DNA from: Marsupella aquatica
Taxonomy: Eukaryota > Marchantiophyta
Assembly: GCA_973895155.1 (NCBI GenBank)
Contig: OZ316891.1
Coordinates: forward strand, 15,996,001 to 16,060,000
DNA length: 64,000 nt
Reading direction: 5' to 3'
A program made the position numbers and the translations under genes. The notes under the pieces were generated by a model, which did not search any database, was not told where the DNA came from, and saw only the letters and a program-made list of their open reading frames with translations. Below, in pieces: positions 10,197 to 18,767 of the stretch. Within the stretch, counting starts at the first letter, position 1, and each line of letters begins with the position of its first letter.

Positions 10197-10985
10197 CTGT
10201 ACAAGACGGTTATTTAGTGTTGGAATTCTGCCAGAAATGTCAATCATAGCAGCACGGATCCCGGTAACTAGGTTACTTAGGGACGTCGGCTTGCGGAAGT
10301 CCATGTCAAATAACGACAAGACTATCTCCCTACGGAATTTCTCAATTTGATCCGCGGCAAAATTAATTTTGTTTCCTTGACACAAGCACTTGGCGTATCT
10401 CAAGATAAACACACCACAACTGTGGCCGTCACTCTGGTGAGGAATATCATTCCGATATATCCGTTCCCAACCTAAGAGATCCAAGTTGACACCAGTTCTC
10501 CAGCCAATTTCGTCGGCGTAGTACTTCCCAACAATATCTAACACCCCAGGATTTTGTTGATTATGAACTAGAGAATCTAGGTACTCGAGCCGTTTCTCCT
10601 TCGGATACACAACTACCAATGACCAATGTTCTTTCACAGCATTGTGTACTGGAAAGACCAGTTTGTCGTATTCACTGATTTTTAGCGGAAACTCCTTTGT
10701 CCAAGCTGCTCTCTCCTCATCGAAAATGGTAGGATCCATGGAGAGAAGCTCAAAATGGTGTGTTTGGAAGAATTTGACAAGGTCTGACTTTCCAACTCTA
10801 TCGAGAATCAGTTCGAGAAAACTCAAATAAGCGTTAATTATATCATCGGTGAGCAACTCGCGCTGTCTCAGACACATCATATGTTTCCTCTTGATCGAGT
10901 GTTGTAAGAACTTGGTCAATAGCTCTTCCATATCCTTAGAAGGATCAAGGCATTGATCTATTCGACTAGCCAAATTTTCAAAAAA
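10197..10985 (-). CDS. Ulp1-like (C48) cysteine protease exon
   Basis: This is a 263-codon exon bounded by TTTTTTGCAG at 10,986 and CAG|GTAATA at 10,196. It has the full Ulp1/SENP catalytic set in order: His in EHWSLVVVYP, Asp in LEYLDSL, Gln in PHQSDGHSCG and Cys in HSCGVFILRY. Ulp1 enzymes remove SUMO or related modifiers. Copies carried by plant MULEs are known, and their substrates are unclear. The exon has no ATG of its own near the acceptor, so it must be spliced to upstream sequence, most simply the exon ending near 11,130. The protease domain is uninterrupted although the rest of the gene is damaged. Confidence 0.8.
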
Positions 10986-11118
10986 CTGCAAAAAACAGAG
11001 ATTTCAGTACGCCTTCAAATAACGTACTGAGGTTGTAGCCTAAGGGTTCTACCTCAGAAAACAGAAACAATAACAAATCAATAATAAAATAATGACGTCT
11101 ATAATAGAAACTTTAAGC

Positions 11119-13006
11119 TTATAGCTTGCAAATGACCTTTGGATTGGGTGGATCCGGCCTTTTCGCAGCTGATCTCTTGGGTGCCTCAATCGCAACAACA
11201 TCCTTCAGCCCTCCTCGAGACCACAGTGATCGCTCCACCGGACCAGTTTGTGAAGTTTGGAGCGATGAGGCGGGAAGACCTTCAAATGGTTGTGGCATTT
11301 GATTCAAATATTCCACAATCTGGGAATCCGATTCCAAAATATCCGGTGCCACAATTTCTGCGTGAGTGACCTCTGCAATATATCGGGGTCGAGACCACAA
11401 ACCCGGTCGCGTCAAGTCAGCTATTAGTCTCTTAACGACTTGAGCCGAGTCTGGTGCCAAAGACGTTCCCAGGTCTTGCACTCGATTCTCGGAAAAGCGA
11501 ACATTATTGATGATTGTCTCCATTCTGGATGCAATGGCAGTCTTCTCCTCGGTAATCAAAAGACCCTTCCAATATTGCAAAGCAAGGACTGCTTGGACTC
11601 GGAGCTGCTCCGGTGAATATTTATTCCAATCATCCAACAAGACCATACTTAAGGGTGGATCGTTAAATTCAAACTCCGGGCGAAGAAAATAGTCTAATAT
11701 TTTCTTCTTAACTACAACTGAGGGTGAAGGAAGAAGGCTTCTTCAAATTCAGCTTTGTTTTCGATAGACGTTGTGCCTCAGGAATAAGCAAAAGATCCTT
11801 GGCCCTCTCGGCCTCCTTCCTCGTTGCCTCCAGTCTTGCGGCTTCTTCTCTCTCCAGTCTTGCGGAATTGACCTTTTCCGCCTCCAACTTCTCCGCCTCC
11901 ACCCTCTCCGGTCTTGCGGTCTCGTCCGCCATCCTCTCGGCCAGTAGCCTCTCAGCCGCCACACTCTCCGCCTTGGCCCTATTTGCCTGTCGCTAAAAGG
12001 ACTCTCGCAGCCTCCACTTTCTCAGCCTGGGCTTTCTCAGCCTCCGCGTTCTCAGCCTTCGCTTTCTTGGCCTCCGCTTCCTCCGCCTCCGCTTTCTCAG
12101 CCTGGGCTTTCTCCGCCTCCGCTTTCTCAGCTTGGGCTTTCTCAGCCTCGGCTTTCTCAGTCTGGGCTTTCTCAGCCTCCGCTTTCTCAGCCTCGGCTTT
12201 CTCCACCTCCGCTTTCTCATCCTGGGCTTTCTCAGCCTTGGCTTTCTCCGCCTGGGCTTTCTCACCCTAGGCTTTCTCAGCCTGCGCTTTCTCAGCCTCG
12301 GCTTTCTCAGCCTCGGCTTTCTCAGCCTCGGCTTTCTCAGCCTCGGCTTTCTCCGCCTGGGCTTTCTCACCCTGGGCTTTCTCAGCCTGCGCTTTCTCAG
12401 CCTGGGCATTCTCAGCCTGGGATTTCTCAGCCTCGGCTTTCTCAGTCTAGGCTTTCTCAGCCTCGGCTTTCTCCTTCTTCTTTGCGGCAGTTGCTTTTCT
12501 AGCTGCCGCCTTTTTCTTCTTAGCCTCCTTCTTTTGAAGCTCCTCTTGCCGGGCCGCCTCTTGTCGGGATGCCTCCTCCTGCCGGGCCGCCTCCTTCTTT
12601 TGAAGCTCCTCTTGCCGGGCCGCCTCCTGCTGGGCCTCCTCCATCCGGGCCTCCTCCTGCCGGGCCGCCTCCTCTCTGGCCTCCTCCTGCCGGGCCACCT
12701 CCTCTTGGTCCACCTCATGTTGAGGCTCCTGTGTGGCCTCTTCATCAGAGTCCTCAGCGTCCTCAGAACCCTCCATCTCCTCGTCCTCTTCATCAGCGTC
12801 CTCAGCGTCCTTCATCTCCTCTTCGTCACTCTCTTCATCTCCTCTATTGTCGGAATCTTCAACGTTGTTCTACGTATCGGTCATCCACTCTAGATCTTGG
12901 TCATTGACATCCCCATCCACGTCACCTTCCGCGTCACCTTCCCCCTCACCATCCGCATCACCATTGCTCCCTGCATCCTCAACATCGAAGCCGCAGTCAA
13001 CTTGAT
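11119..13006 (-). pseudogene. Acidic/coiled-coil region of the unit 2 gene
   Basis: The exon opens at 13,006 (TTCAG|ATCAAG) in phase with the exon above it. It starts with an acidic Asp/Glu/Gly segment, followed by several hundred residues of Glu/Ala/Lys/Gln coiled coil built from repeats such as EAEKAQAEKA and RQEEA. The C-terminal 175 residues (11,646-11,119) look globular and include LLDDWNKYSPEQLRVQ. In-frame stops occur at 12,870-12,872, 12,447-12,449 and 12,267-12,269 (all TAG), and frame changes occur near 11,990 and 11,700. Opposite-strand frames here are long only because the repeat is open in several frames. The tract at 12,000-12,480 is a degenerate 15/30-bp minisatellite (CTTTCTCAGCCT-like). 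The structural role is unknown. Confidence 0.6.
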
Positions 13007-13041
13007 CTGAATAAAATCAGATCATTTGATAAGAATGACTC

Positions 13042-13096
13042 ACGCGCATATTCGCGTGAAAAGAAATGTTAAGAATGTCCACGCGCATGTTTGCGT
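13042..13096. repeat. Two class 2 palindromes in one intron
   Basis: ACGCGCATATTCGCGT at 13,042-13,057 and ACGCGCATGTTTGCGT at 13,081-13,096 lie in the intron between exons 13,456-13,135 and 13,006 onward. Both are preceded by C and followed by GA. Confidence 0.7.
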
Positions 13097-13134
13097 GACG
13101 CAATAAAAAGTAAGAGGTTTCAAAAGTAACCTAC

Positions 13135-13456
13135 CTTGGATTGGCCCACTAGGGTACTCCGTTGGTTGAATGTACAATCGATCAGAATCTTTAGAGAGTG
13201 CATACTCTTGCAATAATTGATTACAAATATTATCAGGGATATGTTATTCGCGGAGGACATCCAAAACATCAGCCCTGAGAGCAGTTACGGATGGACGGTA
13301 CTTCATTAATTTATCTATACATTTTTCTATACTAGCCCGTACTGGGTCAATCAATGACAGCGTTGTATCAATTGTCGTCGTGGTATGTTGCAAGAAACAA
13401 GACAACTCCCTATGCGTTGTCACAGGGCAATAATATTTTACATTGGATCCAGCATC
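13135..13456 (-). pseudogene. Unit 2 gene, exon after the methyltransferase-like domain
   Basis: A 322-bp exon between TGTAAAACAG-type and CAAG|GTAG splice sites. It begins DAGSNVKYYCPVTTHRELS and ends with TEYPSGPIQG. Its position directly after the FGEGTN motif fits the last part of a beta-class methyltransferase fold, where the next residues often bind target or cofactor. I recognise no motif in it. One TAA interrupts it at 13,244-13,246. Phase matches on both sides. Confidence 0.45.
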
Positions 13457-13556
13457 CTGTAAAAAAAGCCGAAATTAGTTCACAATATTAATTGAGAATA
13501 TAATAATCTAAATAATCTTAAAATCGAAACCCCAAAATATAAATCTCAAAACTTAC

Positions 13557-14861
13557 CATTAAGCACTGGATCAAGTTCGTTCCCTCACCAAAGCATATAG
13601 CCCATTCCCCACATTGGACAAATTGACTAACAATACTTTCAAAGAATGGAAGTATCTTTTCTGGGGAAGGTGTCGTGAACTCGCCGCTCTCTTCAAAATT
13701 GGCTATCTTCTCAATCCGATATTTGGAGACCAATTGGAACTCGAGGGCTTGTGGATCGCCCATTGTGCTGAAGGCCAAGCTGTGAAAAGCGTAGGTTACA
13801 ATAAGCTTCTTCTCCTTCGGCCGCTTCTGAATATAATGGCTATCGACAGCAACGTAGTGTGTGTACTTCCCTAATTCCCGTTTGATTAAGTAAGACTCAA
13901 TGGGAGAGGCTACAATAATAACCACATGGTGTGGTTTTGCCCCTATCTCGCTAGTAGCACGAAATAACCCCTCATAGAATGAGCAATTTGGCGGACGCAA
14001 ATCTTCCATTGATGAGGGATCAAAATAAATCAAGCTTGCAAGGTTCTTGTCTTCACGTATGATACAGTCTGCAAACCCAGCATTTTGTATATCCTACAGG
14101 GATCGCAATTTCAGCCTCTCACCGACCGGCCGCACTAGTTGGTTTCCTTGACTATCAACTGATTTCTGTATTCCTTCCACCAACCTGTAGAATATCGGGT
14201 CGATCTCTTTCAACAAATTATCATTACTAATATTTATATTTAAGCACTTCTTCAGATAACCACTCAACGCATCTCTCAACTGCTTCAGCACCATCTTGTC
14301 AAGCTTAAAGCGATCAATCATTCCTTTGACCCGCAATTTCCGTGCTGAATCTGTCAGACTTTTCAGCTCCGTTCGGGTGGATGTATCCCCGTTGAGTTTA
14401 CTCAATAATAAAATCTCAAACTCAACTTTCATCTTCTTCTTTATACAGAATTGCTCCAAACTCATGCTGGTCGTTGACAACACTGGAGCCTCAGAGGACT
14501 TCCTCGCCTTCCCAGATTTCACTTTGATGCTTTGGTTTTTGAGTATAGACAGTCTTCCGCTCAACATATATTCCGCTGCCTTTCGAAGAACCGAGTCTGA
14601 GCACCCTTGACAAGAACGGAACGTCTTCTTCAAAAGATGATAAGCACATGGATTATCCACAATTTTGACGGCGCCCCTCTGTAAAATTCCGTTGTAAATT
14701 ACAAGCTCTCCTATCCTTGATAGTACGTAGACCTCCATCCACTTCTTGAATGTTTCGTCCTCCATTGTAAAGAGAAACGGAGCCAATTCTCCAAATTTCA
14801 TCATTTCGTTCTTCCCCATTTGAGCCCATGGGCAAACAAAACTCGTAGCTCTCATAAATAC
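13557..14861 (-). pseudogene. Beta-class DNA methyltransferase-like domain of unit 2
   Basis: A 435-codon exon with clear splice sites (TTTTTCAG at 14,862, ATG|GTAAGT at 13,556). The first 250 residues are helical and Lys-rich. The catalytic-like part runs ADCIIREDKNLASLIYFDPSS (motif IV position, normally DPPY/W) near 14,020, then HHVVIIVASPIESYLIKREL, then TPSPEKILPFFESIV followed by GEWAICFGEGTNLIQCL near 13,570. The last part matches 'HPTQKP...GDxVxDxFxGxGTTxxAA', the motif X/I block of beta-class N4/N6 methyltransferases. Motif IV therefore precedes motif I, which is the beta-class order. The catalytic motif is degenerate (DPSS) and the motif I Asp is missing. One in-frame TAG lies at 14,094-14,096. 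Activity is doubtful; the homology is moderately supported. Confidence 0.6.
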
Positions 14862-14897
14862 CTGAAAAACAATGGAAACATGACAATTCTAAGATTG

Positions 14898-14948
14898 ACG
14901 CGACCGTTCGCGTGAGAAAAATTATAAGCTTGACGCGATCGTTCGTGT
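14898..14948. repeat. Two class 2 palindromes in one intron
   Basis: ACGCGACCGTTCGCGT at 14,898-14,913 and ACGCGATCGTTCGTGT at 14,933-14,948, 35 bp apart, lie in the 134-bp intron between exons 16,234-14,996 and 14,861-13,557. Confidence 0.7.
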
Positions 14949-14995
14949 GACAAAAGTTTAAACGATAATGTGATCGAAGAGGGTTATTTATATAC

Positions 14996-16234
14996 CTTCC
15001 AATTTGGATGACGATAATGTGATCCAGGCCGCCCAAATGAGTTCCAGATATTACGACACTGTCGTACAATGGTGAGAAACTGTCCTTCTTCCATTGATGT
15101 TTGATGACAGTGGTTCAGAGCTTTCGATAATCCCATCAAATGAACATTATTGTCGTTGTTGAGCGTTGCCCAAAACATTACAGCTTCTACAGTACCGCAA
15201 GTGTCTCGTCCAACTTGGCTGACTTTGTCGTCCTCTTTCAGCAATTTGTACGCCATTATTGTGTGCTAGCCTCCGAGTATCCAAAAATGACTGGTCATAA
15301 TGTCCTCCTCCTTTGGCGCCGAATCGTAGGGTGCCCCATTGTAGTCGGGATCTCTGTCGGCCTCCGACTGAACCCACTTCACAGGGACTAAAAAGCAGCA
15401 TCGCTTTTCAAACTTTATAGCCGAATGAGAGAGGAGTGAATTCTTTAGCCTATCTGTGTAATCCTGGTTCCACTCTCGGCACTTGATGTGGTCCGGTGCA
15501 AGATGACAACGTGATGTCTCAACAAAAAATGACTTGCTGTTAAATATATTCACAACATTATATTCTTTGAGGAAAGAATCGAACAGAGCCCTGACATTCG
15601 CTGAGGTAATTACTTTCGGAAGATTCTCCACCGAGTATACTTCAACCTTGGTCACTGGCGGGGCCTTTCCCAAGCGAAATCCCTGGTTGAAAGGAACTCT
15701 CTGGAACTCAAGTACATCAATAATGTATTGACAAATCAAATCTCCCGTTGATCCCTCTGGATCGGAAGGGTATCCCACACTAGTAACCTTTTCCAAGGCG
15801 TGCCTTGCACCTAGAAGATCATCGATTCTGGGCTGATTGAAGGTTACATATTGCGTTCGATCCAAACAAATGCTTATTTTGTCCTCCTACTGGTCGTCGC
15901 TGACTAGCAGAACCAATCCCTCTGTACACTCTTTAACTTTCATGCTCTTCTCAAAGAAACACCCAAGAATTTGTGATCTCTCCAAAACTGTAGCTTTATC
16001 ATTTTTTGCCACCACAAGACGGACAGCCCCATTGCGAACAACTATTCCAAAATTGGATATCTCAGTCGATTCAAAGAGATGGATACTCTTTGTCTCCGTT
16101 GTTCTCTCTTTGATTGACTTTCCTCGATATGCAAGTATGGATGTCTCCGCGGGAGTCATTTTTGTCTTGGCTTTCTTACGAGAAGCAGCTTAAGACGAGT
16201 TTTTTTCCCGCTTTGAAGTTCCAGTAGGATCCAT
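14996..16234 (-). pseudogene. ParB-like N-terminal exon of the unit 2 gene
   Basis: The frame from an ATG at 16,234 runs 413 codons to a donor (AAG|GTATAT) at 14,995. It is interrupted by TAA at 16,190-16,192 and TAG at 15,887-15,889 and 15,266-15,268. The frame is kept across all three, which marks a single decayed exon. The segment DIMTSHFWILGG, stop, HTIMAYKLLKED near 15,300-15,235 matches the ParB-type signature 'W.(I/V).GG.H...A'. The TAG sits where many family members have Gln or Asn. The preceding 130 residues (RVPFNQGFRLGKAPPVTKVEVYSV) are consistent with the start of such a domain. With the next exon this makes a ParB-methyltransferase arrangement like that of unit 1 and of bacterial/phage fusion proteins. 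Confidence 0.5.
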
Positions 16235-16284
16235 TCTGAAACAGACAAATATTGAAAGTTAAATGTTTATTATAAAATACTAAC

Positions 16285-16300
16285 ACACGCATGGTCGTGT
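16285..16300. repeat. Class 2 palindrome upstream of the unit 2 ATG
   Basis: ACACGCATGGTCGTGT lies 51 bp upstream of the ATG at 16,234, where a leader or promoter would be. It is a degenerate copy. The Gypsy sequence begins about 20 bp further right. Confidence 0.5.
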
Positions 16301-16321
16301 CATGCCGAATTACATTTTAGG

Positions 16322-16975
16322 ATGGCAGTGGTGTTCCCCATGGATCAAAAAGCAGTACGATCCTTCTTGGGCTGTGTAGGGTATTACCGTCAGTTCATTA
16401 AAGATTTTGCTAAAATAGCTTTGCCCCTAACAGAGATGATGAAAAAGGATGCGGTGATCGAGGAGACCCCAAGGAGACGGGTTGCTTTCGAAGAACTCCG
16501 TAAAAGACTCACCACCGCACCTATCATGGTCACTCCAGACTGGAACAAGGAGTTCCACGTGTATGTCGACGTGTCAGGGTTTTGTATCGGGTTTGTGCTT
16601 AGTCAGCTTGATACAGACGGACGCGATCACCCCATCTACTTCGCTAGCCGACAATTATTCACAGCCGAAAAAAATTATTCCCCCACGGATCGAGAGGCAC
16701 TGGGCATAATCTACTCATGTAAGAAGTTCCGGCACTACCTGCTTGGCTACAAGGTCATCTTCCACACGGATCACGATAGCTTGAAGTACATGGTCAACAA
16801 AGCAGACGTAACGGGACGGATAGCCCGTTGCTACTTCTCCAGGAATTTAACTACAAAGTTCGGGTTCGGCCAGGAAAGGCACACCTCAATGCCGACTTCT
16901 TTTCACGGCTGGACGGTGTACCAGTCGATCAGCCAATTGATGATATTTTTCCGGATAAGGAGTTGTTCCACGTAG
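16322..16975 (+). pseudogene. Gypsy copy 1 RT C-terminus and RNase H fragment
   Basis: The reading frame begins with AVRSFLGCVGYYRQFIKDFA, the typical connection after the Ty3/Gypsy RT. RNase H follows with FHVYVDVSGFCIGFVLSQ, then REALGIIYSCKKFRHYLLG, then FHTDHDSLKYMVNK. A frame change near 16,829 shifts the sequence into the integrase frame, which starts at LLLQEFNYKVRVRPG. The RT catalytic YxDD region is absent. The RNase H first Asp is present (VDVSG). Confidence 0.8.
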
Positions 16976-18333
16976 GGGAGGGGACACCAACATGGTATGG
17001 CTCGATAATCACCTTCCTTTTAACAGGCTGCATCCCTAACGACATCAATCAGGAGGCCGCCGCTGTGTTTCTACGGAAAGCCGGGCCTTACGTCATGGTA
17101 CAGGGTCACCTACATAAGGAAGGAGTTAATGGGAAGTTACGACGCTGCTTGGAGTATAAGGAGACGCTTATCGTGATGCGGGCCTTGCATGAAGAAGAAG
17201 CTGGAGGCCATTTTGCGGCGGTCACGACAGCTCGAAAGATTCTGGACTCGGGGTATTGGTGGCCAACGTTGCATCGGGATGTACAACGCTTCATTAAGGG
17301 CTGTGACCTGTGTCAGCGGGCTGGGGCCCCGAGACGGGCTCATCATCACCCGCTCACATCTGTGCTCCCATTGGCACCCTTCAAAAAATGGGGAATTGAT
17401 TATATCGGGCCATTTACTCCCGTTACCCAAAGGCGAAGATGCAGGTACATCCTACTAGCTATTGATTACTCCACCAAGTGGGTCGAAGCACGGGCTACGG
17501 TAAAGGACGATGCCGCAACCAGTGCCAGATTCTTATATGAACAGATTTTCACCCGATTCGGCCCGCCCTTAGAATTGGTAAGCGACCGTGGAACCCACTT
17601 CCTCAATGACACCGTAGCCCAGCTTACGGAGCATTACCTAGTCAAGCACCGCAAGACTACCCTGTATCATCCTAAAGCCAACGGGATGGCGGAGAGGGCA
17701 AATGGTATCATTGGGAAGATCCTCAACAGAACTGTAGCTGCGCACAAAACGGATTGGGATGATAAGTTGTACGCAGTGGTGTACTCGTATAATCTCGCTT
17801 ACAAAACTACTACGAGTCACAGCCTGTACTTTCTCGTGTTCGGCCAACATTCGTTAGTGCCCGTTGAGTTTGAAGTACACACTCCACGAGTCAGCATTCG
17901 GGGTCGCTTACCTGAATCTGAAAGTTCGTCAGACCGAGCTTATCAGATTGAAGCCTTGGAAGAAGCACGGCTACTAGCAGCTCGACATGCCGTGAAGAAA
18001 CAGGCAACTTCGAAGAAGCAGCACGACAAAGGACTACGGAGGGTCGACGTCGTGGCAGGCGATCTAGTCCTTCTGTACGATAGTAGGTACATGCAGTTTC
18101 TAGGGAAGCTTCATACCCGGTGGTTAGGGCCCTTCCTTGTCAATCAGATCTACCGTAACGGATCTTTGGAGCTTGCGACGTATGCCGGCAATTTACTCCC
18201 CACGCGAATCAGCTACGATCGTGTAAAAAAGTACCACCATCAAGATGACGCCGCCGAGAGTGATGTTCGCGAGGACGCTTCACAATTAAGCGGGGAGCTA
18301 TGTGACGCCGCCGGTACGGCGGTTAATGAGTGA
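16828..18333 (+). CDS. Gypsy copy 1 integrase
   Basis: An open frame of about 500 codons covers the end of RNase H (HLNADFFSRL) and a complete integrase. The HHCC zinc-binding part has GGHFAAVTTARKI and CDLCQRAG. The catalytic core has WGIDYIGPF (first Asp), ILLAIDYSTKWVEA, LVSDRGTHF (second Asp) and NGMAERANGII (Glu). The C-terminal part has GDLVLLYDSRY and LGPFLVNQIY, with no chromodomain. It lies in frame with nothing upstream because of the frame change near 16,829. The integrase itself is uninterrupted. Confidence 0.85.
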   Translation: MLLLQEFNYKVRVRPGKAHLNADFFSRLDGVPVDQPIDDIFPDKELFHVGEGTPTWYGSIITFLLTGCIPNDINQEAAAVFLRKAGPYVMVQGHLHKEGVNGKLRRCLEYKETLIVMRALHEEEAGGHFAAVTTARKILDSGYWWPTLHRDVQRFIKGCDLCQRAGAPRRAHHHPLTSVLPLAPFKKWGIDYIGPFTPVTQRRRCRYILLAIDYSTKWVEARATVKDDAATSARFLYEQIFTRFGPPLELVSDRGTHFLNDTVAQLTEHYLVKHRKTTLYHPKANGMAERANGIIGKILNRTVAAHKTDWDDKLYAVVYSYNLAYKTTTSHSLYFLVFGQHSLVPVEFEVHTPRVSIRGRLPESESSSDRAYQIEALEEARLLAARHAVKKQATSKKQHDKGLRRVDVVAGDLVLLYDSRYMQFLGKLHTRWLGPFLVNQIYRNGSLELATYAGNLLPTRISYDRVKKYHHQDDAAESDVREDASQLSGELCDAAGTAVNE

Positions 18334-18659
18334 TTCGGTCTAACTGCGCTTGGCACGCGCGTTAGGAGTGTCTTAGACCGCTATTATTAGCATAATGACA
18401 GTATTTAGGTAATCATTATGGGTAGGATATCATTAGGCAATAAGGGGGGATTCAGGTTCGGACTGGCGGTTGGTCGCTATTCGCACACCCGGGTTACGAG
18501 CGTGGAGGGGCCCCTCCCTCGGGCCCGTATAACGAACTTAAGGAAGCGGCCACTGACACGCGCTGACTTAGACCGGCGGAGTGGCCGGCACACCACAAGC
18601 GTGAGCGGTTCAGCCTATGGGCGTCGAGGAGACGTCGGGGGATCGACAAGCCCTCAAGG

Positions 18660-18668
18660 TATAAAAGG
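18660..18668 (+). promoter_or_regulatory. TATA box after the Gypsy copy 1 integrase
   Basis: TATAAAAGG lies about 110 bp upstream of the ATG at 18,768. The equivalent in copy 2 (32,820-32,828) is conserved. It is either the LTR promoter or the promoter of the downstream ORF. No other TATAAA occurs between the downstream ORF and the element end. Confidence 0.6.
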
Positions 18669-18767
18669 GGAGCCAACCCTTTGTAGTGCACCAGTCCATC
18701 AGTCCACGCGCCAGCTTCGACCCCAGCTCTCTCGTTCGCTCTAAGTCGCCACTACTATCTCCCCTGA

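Noticed and set aside
12132-12893. Long plus-strand ORF with LSLGFLSLGFL repeats
   Set aside because: It is the antisense reading of the minus-strand Glu/Ala/Lys coiled-coil repeat, open because the 15/30-bp repeat lacks stops in several frames.
1-16234. Bacterial contamination carrying ParB and methyltransferase genes
   Set aside because: Both genes have spliceosomal introns with proper GT/AG ends, lie beside plant retroelements and share decay patterns with them.
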